Source: Rheum nobile (Eukaryota > Streptophyta > Magnoliopsida > Caryophyllales > Polygonaceae). From it: 64,000 nucleotides of DNA. Below the pieces are notes generated by a model. The model was not told where the DNA came from. It did no database searches and saw nothing but the letters and a program-made list of their open reading frames with translations. Position numbers and translations under genes: made by a program. Below, piece after piece: positions 1 through 11,636 of the stretch. The stretch covers positions 1,364,001 through 1,428,000 of the forward strand of contig WOAB01000124.1 in the NCBI GenBank assembly GCA_027886185.1. Direction: 5' to 3'. The stretch's first letter is position 1. Each line of letters opens with the position of its first letter.

Positions 1-1213
1 CAAAGATAGTTTCATAAAACTATTCCCAGACATGAACAATGATCAATCCAAATTAATTAACAATTAAGCAATTGATAATTAATGGAAATATGGAATGATA
101 AGCAAGAGCGAACCGCCACTTGCCTTAGATCCGACGAAAGCTTCGCACGTTTAGAATTAAAGGGTTTCCGAGTCTGGAACGGGAACAGATCCCAAATCGA
201 CCCCTTTAGGCTTCGATTCTTCTTGGTTCGAGTCTACCACCCTCTTAAGCTACCAACAAGCTCTAAGAATCTCATGAAAACGGATCGAAACAAGGTCGAG
301 ATGACCACACAAATCGGGTTCAAAGTTCAGCAAAAATCATGAATTTCAGAGGTTGAAAACAGTGAGCTTCAAGGGTTTTCTTACCAACTTTCGATCAACT
401 TATACTTCGAATCGAGCTTGGCTAATCTTCTCACCCTTTTAAGCTACAAACCACCTTCAAGATTCAACTTCTATCTGCTCGAACGAATGACAGAATCGTT
501 CACAAACCGAGCTCGAAGTTCAGCTCAGAGTGCTAATTTCTGGGTTTTTGACAGCAGAAGATGGTGAGGAGCCGACTTCTGACTTCTCTCACGACTTCGC
601 CTCTCCTTTTATAGGCAAACCACGAAGAGCCTTCTGAAGACAAGTACCCCATGAGGTGTACCAGCTAGGCCAATAGCCCCGGTGAGTCACCTAAGCTAGT
701 TTTCCAGCCGTGCCAAAATGCTTGCCAGATGCTGAATTTCTGGGCTTTTGACAGAAGAAGATGGTGAGGAGCCGACTTTTGGCTTCTCCCACGACTTCGT
801 CTCTTCATTTATTGGCAAACCACGAAGACTAATCTGAAGACAAGTATACCAAGAGGTGTCCAAGCTAGGCCAAGTAGCCCCGATGAGTCATCCAAGCTAG
901 TTTCCAGCTGCCTCAAGTTGGCTTGCAAGTTGCTGAAATATTTGCTGATTTTTGGCTAAGGCATGGGCCGAATTCCCACTTTGCCCTTATTTACCTTAAG
1001 TGGTAAATTTTACTTAACCCCGGGTTAAATATATTTGTACACGAACGATCATTTAACCCAAAAATACGTTAACTGTATTTTATATTGCTCAGAAAAATAT
1101 TACAGAAGCCAAACATTACACAGAATGTTCGTATCTCTTCAAAATTAATCTGACTAGTAATATGGCTTAAGAAAAATTTGAAATTTATTCGTACAAATAT
1201 ACGGGATATTACA
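1..1213 (-). mobile_element. 3'-side fragment of a gypsy-type long LTR (cut by the window start)
   Basis: This stretch shares diagnostic blocks with the two complete solo LTRs further on. The block around 80-115 (GAGCGAACCGCCACTTGCCT) recurs at about 31,170 and 34,460. The terminal block, with a run of TTACAGA words followed by ACGGGATATTACA, matches the ends at 32,225 and 35,432. It therefore ends at 1213. A TATA-like CCTATAAAAGGA lies on the minus strand at about 604-615, so the LTR is probably in minus orientation, as in the other two copies. It abuts copia coding sequence at 1214, so it is the edge of an element (solo LTR or full element) inserted into that copia. The other edge and its target duplication are outside the window. 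Ty3/gypsy (Tekay/Del-like) is inferred from the TGTAACACCCC/GGGGTATTACA ends of the relatives and their 2-3 kb length. Confidence 0.75.
538..945. repeat. Tandem duplication (about 200-bp period) of the LTR promoter region
   Basis: Two adjacent copies begin at 538 and 738 with TTCTGGG(T/C)TTTTGACAG and share ATGGTGAGGAGCCGACTT, GGCAAACCACGAAGA and AAGCTAGT. The first copy carries the intact TATA-like CCTATAAAAGGA (minus strand); the second has a degraded ATTTATTGG at the same place. The duplication therefore doubles the putative U3 core promoter. Confidence 0.75.
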
Positions 1214-3936
1214 GTGTGACACACATAGTCGCGAAGACGGGTAGACGGTTGGTGAGGCCGTTCGCTGCGACGAGTGGACGTTTCAGAGGACACAATAGGT
1301 GCAGAAACAGGTGATAGAGGCAAAGGACTAGGCGATGATGTTGCTGGTGCCGGAGACGAAGCACCAAGAGACGAACTCCCCCTATCGTCAAGCATAGGAG
1401 CCATAGTCTCAACCTCGGAGACGTCATGAATATCAAAGACAACAGGGTGTGATGATGTATCATCCATAGTAGCCACAAGAGGAGATTGTGGTTGATGAAA
1501 CGGAAACACGGCCTCATGAAATACCACGTCTCGCGACTCAAAGAAGGTCTCTGCATCAAGATCAAATAAACGCCAAGCCTTCTTACCGTATGGGTATCCG
1601 AGAAACACGCACCTACGACTGCGAGAGGCGAACTTGTCTCGGTCACGGGGAATAACCGCAACGTAGAAAAGGAACCCAAAAATGCATAGATGGGCATAAA
1701 TGGGAGCCTTACCGAAGATGAGCTCATAGGGAGTCTTGCCAATAAGTAACTTGGATGGTATTCTATTGATCAAATAAGCTGTCGTGAGAGCACATTGGCC
1801 CCAAAACCGAATGGGTAACGAAGCCTGAAATCGCAGAGCACGAGCAACGTTAAGAAGGTGACGATGCTTGCACTCTGCCCGTCCGTTTTGCTGCAGTGTA
1901 GCCACACACGATGTCTCAAAGATGACACCATTGGAATCAAAGTAAGACCGGAGAGGTAAAAATTCGGAGCCATTGTCTGCTCGAAAACGTTTCACTTGCT
2001 TGTTGAACTGTTTCTGTGTGAAGGCACACAAATTCTGAATTAATCGAACCACCTCTGTCTTGCTGGCTACCAAGTGTACCCAAACACAACGAGAATAATC
2101 ATCAACCAATGTCAGAAAGTCACGAGCACCACAAGTAGAAGGGACACGATACGGCCCCCAAACATCACCATGAATAAGCTCAAACAAATCAACTGCTTTA
2201 TTACTGCTCAGAGGAAAACAATCACGAGTTTGCTTGGATTGAAGACAAACAGAACAAGGATCTACTAAATGTTTGCTATCAGAATGAACTCTTGGTAAAC
2301 TCAAAACTAATTGAAAGCAGGGTGACCCAAATGTTGATGCCATAGCCCTGAAGATGTCGTAGAAGCAGCAACCACTCGCCCGGTATTGCCGACGCCCGTG
2401 CAAAGCCAAAAAAAACCCATCCCTCGCTTCACCGACTCCAATCACCGTCCTTTGTAGTGTGTTCCTGAATGACACAAAGTTTGTCAGTAAGGGTGACAAT
2501 AAGCCATAATTCACTAATTAAGTGAGCAAAAGAGATCAAGTTGCAAATAAAATTCGGTACTAGCAACACATTGCTAATACGCAAGCAATCCCCAAGTACC
2601 GCTGTGCCGGCCTGAGTGGCAACAGAAGTCGAACCATCAGGAAAAATTATAGTAGAGGGAGAGATGGTATGCAAATTCTCATGCATAGTGGAGTTTCCGG
2701 TCATATGATACGAAGCGCCGATATCGAGAATCCAGCAACCCGAAAGCTTACCCATCAACTTGTCATCAGCGGAGCCTTTGAAATGTTTTAGCAGATCGAT
2801 CATAGTGTTCCATTGATCGTCGGTAAGAGCCGGAGAGAGGGCAGCACGATCCTGCGAGTTTAGAGACGCGGGGAAGGAGGTCGATGACGCAGTTCCTTGA
2901 GCAGCATTAGCAAGCCCCATCGAACCATGGCCAGGAGCAGATGGGCGAGAATAAGGCTTGGACTGCGCTCCACGACCACGTCCAGCCCCTGTAGAGGACG
3001 ACTGGCCATCACCTCATTTCTGACGAAGCTCCTCCCACCATTCCGGGTAACCATGGAGCTTGAAGCATGAAGACACCTCATGCCCGAGACGACCGCAGTG
3101 AGTGCAAGAAGGTTTGTCAGACAGAGGAGACGACTCAAAGTGACCATCAGTAGAGGGCTTAGTCGAAGTCGACTTGCCCTGAGCAGAAAAAGCAACAGTG
3201 TCTGGACCGATAGCCCGTTCGGTCGAGATGGTCTTGTGTCGCTCTTCTTGAACAACAAGGGAATAAACCCGATTCAGTCCGGGCAGCGGATCTTGAGCCA
3301 AAATATGAGAGCGCAATGTCCCATAGGAGCCATCATCGAGGCCCATCAGAAAGTGATGAATAGCCTCCTCCTCTCATTCCGTTTGAAGTTCAGAAACCCA
3401 GTCGCACTTGCAGCCAGTACACACATGCAACGATGGGGTTTGAGGTAGTTCTGAAGTTCATCCTGGAGGTGTTTAGGTCGTCCGAAGTAAACAGCGACAG
3501 TCAGGCCGTTCCGGCGATAACGAGCTATCTCGGTGTGGAGTTGATGAACTCTAGGAGCGTTCCCGATGGAGAAACGCTGCTGGATCTCATCCCAAAGATC
3601 CTTCACATACTCGCAATAAGTCAATGAAGATCGAATAGAAGAATCAACGGATTGAAGAATCCACCCCACCATCATGGAGTTGACGCTGCACTAGTCTTCA
3701 AATCGGGGGTTGGTATCAGCCGGTCGAGTAATCCGGCCATCAGTGAATGGAAGCTTGCGGCGAGCGCGGAACGCGTTTCGCAAGGCTTGCTCCCACTCCT
3801 GGTAGTTCTCGCCCTTAAGGACCACCGGAATAAGCTTTATGCCCGTGTGGTCCGAGGGGTGGAGATAATAGGGAGAGGTCATATCTAGACTTCCCTTCTT
3901 CAAGGTGTCGTCGGTAGTCATGGTAACGAACAACAT
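1214..3936 (-). pseudogene. copia gag-protease-integrase polyprotein remnant
   Basis: Reading leftward from 3936, the Gag begins MLFVTMTTDD and carries the UBN2-type signature GENYQEWEQALRNAFRARRK. A TAG at about 3690 replaces the Trp expected after RFED. Downstream lies a CX2CX4HX4C knuckle (CTHCGRLGHEVSSCF, about 3,070), preceded by a frame change near 3,400 and a TGA where Arg is expected. Protease follows near 2,700 as WILDIGASYHMTG, where the usual active-site triad Asp-Ser/Thr-Gly reads DIG, so it is likely dead. Integrase has the zinc-binding WHQHLGHP in a shifted frame near 2,335, then the core HGDVWGP, DDYSR, RADNGSEF and AECKHRH, so the D, D and E residues of the DDE triad are visible. 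The sequence ends at TRLRDYVCHTV where the LTR cuts in. In a working element this would encode capsid, protease and integrase for retrotransposition. Confidence 0.85.
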
Positions 3937-4013
3937 GAATCAAAGGAAACAAATTTGAGAAGGACGATGAGTGCGGAGGAGAACGATGGGTAGGGTATTG
4001 TTTTTAGGTTTGT

Positions 4014-4026
4014 GGCTCTGATGCCA
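4014..4026 (-). other. Primer-binding site of the first copia element
   Basis: The minus strand reads TGGCATCAGAGCC, one base from the initiator-Met tRNA complement TGGTATCAGAGCC commonly used by plant copia elements. It lies directly next to the LTR-like TG at 4027 and upstream of Gag. Confidence 0.75.
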
Positions 4027-4173
4027 TGAAGAATTAGGAAGAACAGGTATTGGTAGAATTTTCTCTGCCTTTTCTCATTAGGTACGTACAACATATATAC
4101 AAGAATAGATCTTGGAGAGCAAGATATCCTATACACCAGATCCTATAAACAGGGAAAGGATAAATACTTAACA
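4027..4173 (-). repeat. Putative 5' LTR of the first copia element
   Basis: Starts TGAAGAATTAGG directly next to the primer-binding site. A plausible end is TTAACA at 4173. The length (about 147 bp) fits the 167-bp LTR of the second copia element here. No partner LTR is in the window, so the outer border is tentative. Confidence 0.4.
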
Positions 4174-6229
4174 AACTTATATGTAATCTTTTGGTAAAAT
4201 ATAATATCTCCTAATACCGAGCCTATATAAGTATGTTATTTTTCTGTAAATTGATTTTATAATGAAATTTTGTTGGTTTTATTTGTAGTACTCGGTGATT
4301 GAGCTTATACCGATATCTCTCCACAAATAGATAGAATTATAGCCGATAGTTCTGCTTGAGATCGGATGTAATTTGTGAGGATTAATTCACAACTGAGAGC
4401 AAGGTTATCAGAATCCCGATTTATGATTCTAAAGATCCTACGATCCCCGATCTTAGTTGGGATCTTATTAGAGGTATGATCTTAATTTACAAAATAAACT
4501 GGGTAGAATCTTGTGTACGATTCTGATCCTAGATACGATTCTAATGATCCTACAATCGAGTCTTCACATATGACTATAATATTATCCTATTCAAGTATCA
4601 AATTGATAAAAGTTATACACACTTAAGAATGACACTATATTATATCATTTATATATACGATCAAGATTTATATATGAAAATAGTTAATTATTATTCTAAT
4701 TATCTTGATAGCATTACTACTTACCCAATATCAAATATTTATAATGTTTTTCAGCTTAATATATAAAAATCATATAACATATTACATTGTTACTACATAC
4801 TTTTAGTTATAATGTAGAATTTTACGATTCATCATCCGATCTTACGATCCGACTCCAAAAACCCTCACCGATCTGATCCTAGAATACCGATCCTGATAAC
4901 CTTGAGTGAGAGGGAAATTGTAAAGTAAATTATAAATTTGTGAAGAATCCAAATTAAGTATATAAGTATATGGATTAGTTTACTTATTGTTAATTAATTA
5001 GATTCATGTATTAGACAACTTAGACTTGACGATTAATCTCATACAGATATCTCCCTACACCAATTTAAATTCCAGGAAATTATGAGTACGATTTTTTCCT
5101 TGTAACAGGTATAAGTACTTTTATGTTTAAAGAAAAAAAAAAAAAAAACATGCATGGCCAAGAAGATCAAGATACCAACCAACATTCAATCAAACACTCT
5201 TGCTTTTTGATAATTACAGAACTTAGATCTTTTTTAAAGTTTGTCGCTTAATACAAGAAATCTTCAAGATCAAGCTTATTGTTTTTCTATAACCATACTT
5301 TATATATAATATAACATACCATATGATATTATTCAAATTGCTTTTTGATGTTTTAATACTCTATATTTATGCATATCACCATATTTTTTTGTGTATTGAG
5401 AACATATAAATATATCATGACCATCTTTACTGCATTATTTGTACAAAACAAACAAAAAAAAGTTATCGGGTTTATTGGCATGTTTATCTCAAAGGCGATG
5501 AGTTGGTACATGATGTTGGTACGACATGATGCTTAGCTTGTATTATATATGGTATTGCTAAAACCTAAACCATAAAAAATCATATTTTCTCTTCTTTTTC
5601 TTTCCATTTTCTTTGTAAGATGAATGCTTTAGTTTTAGTTGCACTAAAACTTTGGATTTATTAGTTAGGAATAGATTCCACAGCTTTTGCATATTAGACG
5701 GTATATAAAATATGAATGAATTTTAGAATTTATGCACTTTAAAGAGCCTTTTCGGTCTCGTCTAGTTAGCTTTGTTATATTAGATGGTATATATGCTTCT
5801 TTCTTTACTATCTCCCTCCCTTCCTTTTTAAACAAAATGTAGCAGAAGTAAATCCCTTTATAATATATAAATAATATGATATATGCATATCCATCGTCAT
5901 TAAATTCCTTTATAATATATAATATATATGTCTATTCATTGTCATAAAACAGCATTACGAATGAAAATTTACATAAATAAATTTTATCCGTTTTTCATTA
6001 ATATTGTAGGTGTTGGTGTGGCATAGGTTAGCAAGTTTGACAATTTTCATATCATGAACGTTGAGTGTTCCTGTACGGACATTTTCTACTGTGTAAAGTG
6101 AGAAATTTTCGTGGCCGTTGGATGCGGAGCATGGAAGGCTTGGATGGAGCCACATCAGTCAGCTGAAACAAGAGGCGAATAAAGCAAGCGCTTCATTTAG
6201 AGTGGCAGTAACGTAAATATACCAAAAAT
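4174..6229. other. AT-rich spacer with one MITE
   Basis: No convincing coding sequence. Apart from the MITE at 4400-4904 I see only AT-rich DNA, an A-run near 5130-5150 and the presumed upstream region of the PLAC8 gene. Confidence 0.6.
4400..4904. mobile_element. hAT-type MITE
   Basis: Inverted ends CAAGGTTATCAG(A/G)ATC are visible at 4400 and, inverted, at 4904. The flanks ACTGAGAG (4392-4399) and AGTGAGAG (4905-4912) match at 7 of 8 positions, as expected for an aged 8-bp hAT target duplication. The interior repeats GATCCTA/GATCCGA-like words. No coding capacity. Confidence 0.7.
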
Positions 6230-6329
6230 CATACCCCTGCACAAATTACCCTTACCAAAATTCTGTACAGGAACCGCACTCGTCCTAAACGAGTCTTCTC
6301 TTGCACTCCTTCTGAAACACTTCCAAAAA

Positions 6330-6452
6330 ACTTCGACAACACAATCCCTCCAAATCTTCGACAACGATTATACTCAAATCTTCGACAACGCAGATCCTTC
6401 CAAATCTTCGACAACGAGTATACCAAAAATCTTCGACAAAGACCTTCGAAGA
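6330..6452 (+). promoter_or_regulatory. Repetitive 5' leader of the PLAC8 gene
   Basis: Four imperfect direct copies of CAAATCTTCGACAACG-like sequence lie just upstream of the ATG at 6455. They sit where the 5' untranslated leader of the gene would be. Whether they act in transcription or translation cannot be told from sequence; no clear TATA box was seen. Confidence 0.4.
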
Positions 6453-6454
6453 AC

Positions 6455-9400
6455 ATGGCCAAAGGAAAAGGAAAATCATCCAAAGGTTAGCGTCTTGGGC
6501 TCGATCATCCTAATTTTCAGGTTTAGGGTTTTTTTTCGCTCAGATTTGTCATTAGGTTAGGGTTTTGTGCATCTGTGTAGCCTTTTGTGCATCTGTCTAG
6601 CGTTTTTTTGCTCGAATTTGTCATTTAGGTTAGGGTTTTGTGAATCTGTGTAGCCTTTTGTGCATCATGTCTAGAGTTGTGTGCTCGAATTTTCCCTCTA
6701 GGTTAAGGTTTTGTGCTCGATTGTAGCCTTTTGTGCATCTGTATAGCATTTTGCCTTTCTTATATAGCGTTTTGCACTCCTTCTGTATAGCGTTTTGCAC
6801 ATTACACACGTTTGGCAAATTCAGTTCCACTTATGTTTCGATCTGAATAAGCGATCCTTGATTTATTTTGTTGATCCTGTTTGATTTGATCATTCATCTG
6901 TGATTCATTGGAGAAGTTCTCATCTCTTATGCCACAACCTCCTTGTATGCTGTTGAATATTGTGTTTAATTTCCTTGATTTTGTTGTCAATTTGTTGGTT
7001 TCTGTGTGGTCATTTTCGCGTTGTCGGTATTATCTCTGTTGAGGTTTATTTTGGGGGAAGGCACACAAAACTGCAGTTTTTTTTTGTTCTTTTATTTGTG
7101 TTGAATTGGAACATTTTATTGATGCAAAATTTAACAAATTTAGTTTTGTTCAGCGAGTGAACATAGAAGTAAACATATGATTCAACGACAGAGAATTGAA
7201 AATTATTCTATCGGGGAAGAATGGGAAGTAAAGTTTTAATCCGGTTATGTGATTGTTGAACGAGACAGTATTTCAAAGCAGATACATTAAAGATTGTAGC
7301 AGTAGTAGTTGCATAATGAGGCCAATTGCTTACTGATTAGTTAGATATTATGAGATAAATCATTACTATTGGTAGCACTGAAAATATAGCTTTATGTGCA
7401 TGAATAATAGCATTATGTGCTTGAATAATAGCATGTTTGAAGGTAAAAGCTATGCCATTGATTGGTAAGTTTTTTTTGCATGATTGGTGAGTTTTTTTTG
7501 CATGATTGGTAAGTTTTTTTTTTCCTTTCTTATATCAGTCATCATCCATGCCATTGAACCCTGGTATTGAAATCTGTAAATTAGAGCTTTATATGCATGA
7601 ATAAGAGCTTTGTGTGCATGAATTATGTAAATTAGTACATGAACAAAAGATTATGTGCATGAATTATTCTACTGCCATTTTGATGATTGGTAAACAAATT
7701 AAAATATATAGCTTTATGTGCATGAATAAGAGCATTTTTTGCTTGAATAATAGCATGTTTAAATAACAAATGTACCAATCAAGTACGTTATAACACATGA
7801 TTTTTTGAACAACTGATCTATTAACCAAGACTATACTCTGTAAATTGAATTATATCCAACTTTTTTATACTAGAAAATTAACTAAGGGATTTTCAGTTAT
7901 ATATGATCTTGACTATGATTTGATTTTCATGATTGTTCTTAGCCCTATCATACACAAAATGCATGTATTAATTTCAGTTCCCTATTGGTAGCTTCCACTG
8001 TTTCAATAGTGGGACATTGATTGATGATATTACATTTCATAGTAGCTAAGTTGTAAATAGCGGTATGCTGGCACTAGTACAAAAATTGTGTTTTACATCA
8101 TTTAATATACACCAGATCCGTGCCAAAGTGTGGTAAAAGGATGGAGCTATGTTATTATACATCGGTTAATCACCATATCCGACGTATAATCTTTGGCGCG
8201 CCAAAAAATCAACCAGTGTATATACTATATACATCGGTCATTTAAAAACCCGTGTATAAACAACATATTTTCTATTTTACACTGAAAGTAAACACCGATG
8301 TATATACTATTTACAACGTAAATTGTAAACCCATGTATAAATCTCATGTTTTTTTTATAATTATATATGAAATATATTTATGGTATTTCTGTAGTATTTT
8401 AAAAAAAAATATAATTGTTGCTTTTTCATGATCTCAGCATAATCATGCCTTTTACAACCTTAAAATTTTCTAAAATATGAAAAAATAATATACAACTACA
8501 TTAATTAAAATACGAACATATATTTTAGCTATTGTTAAATTAGTATTTTTGTTGAGTATGCTTGAATTGTCACACTACACAGAGTCGGCACGGGGGTCTC
8601 GCTGCCCGGTCAGCGAGTCTAGGGGTCAAGGGGGACGAAGTACCCCCTCGCCTGGGGGTACTTCGTTGCTAGTACTTCTGTTAGATTCATTACATGCCTT
8701 ATTGTCTTGCTTATAGTTTTATTCTTTCCAGCTATATCATTTGGACTAAGTATTTAAGTTTTTATGTTCATAGAGTGAGAATGGCTTCAGGCCAATTCTC
8801 TAGTACCACCAATTTATTTTCTGCTTTGCAAAACATATTACATGTATAGAATTCTTGTTTAAACGATTTTGCATGCTGAAAGAAACTCGTGAGTTGTAGC
8901 TTCATACTTGTATACTTATTTTGATTCATCATTAAAGCATCATGCAAGTATAAGGTACTTGTACATGATTCAACTTGTGTAGCTCCATGTTGTATACTTA
9001 TTTTGGGTATAGTTTTTCTTTTGATGTTCAAATTATAGCTTTCTATGCATGAATAAGAGCTTTGTGTGCATGAATTATGTAAATTAGTGCATGAACAAGA
9101 GATTATGTGCATGAATTATTCTGCTGCCATTTTGATTATTGGTAAACAAATTAGAAAATATAGCATTTTGTGCATGAATAAGAGCTTTATGTGCATGAAT
9201 AAGAGCATTTTGTGCTTGAATAATAGCATGTTTGAATAACAAATGTACCAACCAAGTACATTATAACACATGATTTTTTGAATAACTGATCTATTAACCA
9301 AGACTATACTTTGTAAATTGAATTATACCCAACTTTTTTATACTAGAAAATTAACTAAGGGATTTTCAGTTATGATCTTGACTATGATTTGATTTTCATA

Positions 9401-10430
9401 ATTGTTCTTAGCTCTATCTTATCTGCCTTATTGTCTTGCTTATAGTTTTATTCTTAATTTAACACTAAACACTTGATTACATATTACCACTAATCCCATT
9501 TCGTTAAGAATGTATATTGAGACTTCAAGTCATAAATTGGTCATGATCTGTGCACTCATTTTTTCGTGTGATTGTTTTTTATGCCACAGTTGCCCCTGCT
9601 ACCGATTTGGAAAGAACATGAAATGGGTTGGCCTTGGCTCTTCCTTGCTTCAGGTATTTATTTCCTATGTTTTTCATTACATTTTTTGTGTTAGATAATT
9701 AGCTTACTATTCTTCTAAGAACATTGTTCCCTTAAACTGCCATAGGAAATTAAATTTGATATTGACTAGTCTGCTCCTTTATTCACGTGTCACGTTTTCT
9801 TCCAATTATCCTTCTCTAGTTCATTGAAATGTGAATAACTCTTCCAATACTGCAGGGAGCTGCGTATCTGATGTTCATTTTGTTGGCGGCTTTCAACTAT
9901 GTCACCTTTGTAGTAACTAGAAGAAACTGTTATCTATACCTTGTGCTCGCTTTGACTATTTGTCTTGGAGCATATTCAGGATTTCTCCGCACACGAATGA
10001 GAAAGAAGTTAACCATTAGGGTAAGTTATGACCTGTTTGGTTAGTGGCACACAATCAATGGAAAACATGCTAAAAAACTTGTACCTTTATGTATTGTCTG
10101 ACAAATGCATGTGTTTGGTTGTAGGGTAACGATAGCTACTTGGACGATTGTGTGTACCATCTAGCTTGCCCTTGTTGCTCCATCTCCCAGGTCAGTTCCT
10201 CTTTACCATGATCAATGGCTATCTCGTTTCTTGAGACAACGGTCTGATTTCGGTTTCATTTGATCTTAATTTGTTAGGAGGCAAGAACTCTGGAGATGAA
10301 CAATGTTCAAGATGGAACTTGGCGTGGCAAAGGTGACACAATATGCGTAGGAAATTTCAGCCCTCGTAGCAAAGCCTTGTTTGAATTGCACCCTTCACTT
10401 CCTATGTCTTTAAAGTCTGATCCTTCGTGA
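6455..10430 (+). CDS. PLAC8-family (cysteine-rich) membrane protein gene, multi-exon
   Basis: Four well-defined exons give one frame: 9590-9653 (CPCYRFGKNMKWVGLGSSLLQ), 9856-10020 (GAAYLMFILLAAFNYVTF, a hydrophobic span, then a second one, ending FLRTRMRKKLTIR), 10125-10190 (GNDSYLDDCVYHLACPCCSI) and 10278-10430 (EARTLEMNNVQDGTWRGKGD, then TICVG, ending at TGA 10428). All introns are GT-AG. CPCC...QEARTLEMNNVQDGTW is the PLAC8/PCR cysteine-rich signature. Relatives are small membrane proteins with two hydrophobic segments; some affect metal tolerance or organ size. The exact role here is unknown. A likely first exon is 6455-6485 (MAKGKGKSSK, then a GT donor), but its phase (one spare base) does not fit the 9590 exon (two needed), so at least one linking exon in the 3.1-kb interval is unresolved. 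Transcription from the 5' leader through 10,430 is inferred. Confidence 0.8.
7582..7949 (+). repeat. Intronic direct duplication, copy 1 (partner about 9036-9417)
   Basis: About 370 bp (TTTGTGTGCATGAATTATG, TGGTAAACAAATTA, AACTGATCTATTAACCAAGA, GGGATTTTCAGTTAT) recurs in the same order at about 9036-9417 with roughly 5-8% differences by eye. The copies flank a CACTA-like end and a GC-rich hairpin block inside the presumed first intron. A shorter pair (GCCTTATTGTCTTGCTTATA) occurs at about 8696 and 9422. Both copies also contain short GCATGAATAAGAGC repeats. Confidence 0.8.
8072..8360 (+). mobile_element. CACTA-type transposon end (one terminus only)
   Basis: Begins CACTAGTACAAAAATTGTG, the usual form of a plant En/Spm (CACTA) terminus. 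It is followed by clustered subterminal words CATCGG / ACACCGATGTATATAC / CCGTGTATAAAC in both orientations. I could not find the opposite terminus, so this is a partial or heavily deleted copy. Confidence 0.5.
8588..8666. other. GC-rich double hairpin in the intron
   Basis: Two perfect stem-loops in succession: CTCGCTG-CCCGGT-CAGCGAG, then ACGAAGTACCCCC (8635-8647), loop TCGCCT, GGGGGTACTTCGT (8654-8666). Base composition contrasts strongly with the AT-rich surroundings. Origin unknown; possibly the leader of a retroelement or a foldback remnant. Confidence 0.6.
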
Positions 10431-10974
10431 GTCAACAAAGGTTGTAGCTTGATTTGAGCCTTCAGAATCTTTGTTGGAAATGTATAGAATAAAAAAATTA
10501 TACTCTTCTCTTGGAAAGATGTCAATTTTTAGTGTCATATTGCTCTTCTGATCAAGTTTCAACAACACCAATCTTTAAGTTACAAGAGTCTGTTGATTCA
10601 ATTACAAAATACAAGCTTGATTATTCATCTTTCACCTCCTTTTAGAGAAGACAACATCATAGTACAAAATACGGCCAAACCACAATCTGTGGGAGCCACC
10701 AACACTGGGTTTCATTTTTCGGATGAGAAAGAGGCCCACCCCCAATTGCATTTTGGATAAGCTTCGATATGATTCTGTCAATGGGTTTCAGCTACATTAC
10801 ATAAATTCTAATCAAACATTTTGAAAGCTTGTCAATTTGAGTTCTCAACTATTTAGTGCTTTTAAATGTTACGAGTAACATTGTGAAAGAGAATATATAA
10901 CGTACTGTGCAATAGCTCTGTTGTTAAACCATGTTTTAATTTGATGCCAACGAAGGGAGAATAAAAAGTACCAT

Positions 10975-11217
10975 GAATAAGATGAATTGGTGCATAAATA
11001 ACAAATGTTCAAGGAATGCACATATATAACAGAGGAAAATATATAGAATGTATGAAAGTGCATGAATAAGATGAATTCGTGCAAGAATTAGAAGTGTTCA
11101 AGGAATGCACATATATAATAGAGGAAAATATATAGAATGTATGAAAGTGCATGAATAAGATGAATTGGTGCAAGAATTACAAGTGTTCAAGGAATGCACA
11201 TATATAACAGAGGAAAA
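10975..11217. repeat. Tandem repeat, 89-bp unit, nearly three copies
   Basis: Units begin at 10975, 11064 and 11153 with GAATAAGATGAATT(G/C)GTGCA; spacing is exactly 89 bp. Units share GTTCAAGGAATGCACATATA and differ at a few positions. Located about 550 bp beyond the PLAC8 stop codon. Confidence 0.9.
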
Positions 11218-11636
11218 CGAAATTCCAACAAAAAATACGTACACAAAGTGAAAGTGCACAGATAAGGACTAATTGTTTAAAGAAGACCAAAACGAATGCA
11301 AAACAGCAAAATCTCATACGAGACAACAAAACAGACGAAGGTCGACAATGGTGAATTCACGAATTTCACTGGAATTCAGGAAATAGGGAGAGGAAGAGGT
11401 CGACAAGTGTTCAACAAAACGAAAGTAAGTACAAGAATTACAGTGGAAGAAAGAGGCAATCTCAAATCCAATTATTCGCGAATTTCACAAATAAAAAATT
11501 ATGACCTAATTCCGCCGAATCACAAAGAAGAGGTAACAAATTACAAATCAAAACAGACGAATTAAACAGAAGAACTACCGTCATCCATCACGCCAAGAGA
11601 AAATTCTCGAAGTAAGCAAGCGAAACACAGTCGACA

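Larger units (their letters stand above)
1214..4173 (-). mobile_element. Ty1/copia retrotransposon, decayed, RT half outside the window
   Basis: Minus-strand gag, protease and integrase remnants are followed, on the right, by a primer-binding site and an LTR-like segment. Coding continuity stops at 1214, in the integrase-RT linker, because a gypsy-type LTR has inserted there; RT and RNase H should lie left of the window. Several nonsense codons and at least three frame changes show that the copy is inactive. The right border (about 4173) is an estimate based on a TTAACA ending like that of the second copia element; it is not confirmed by a second LTR. Confidence 0.75.

Noticed and set aside
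82..342. 86-codon + strand ORF at the window start
   Set aside because: Falls inside the LTR fragment; the same region in the sister LTRs is not open.
10975..11217. CRISPR-like array
   Set aside because: Units are contiguous 89-bp tandem repeats without spacers, in plant nuclear DNA.
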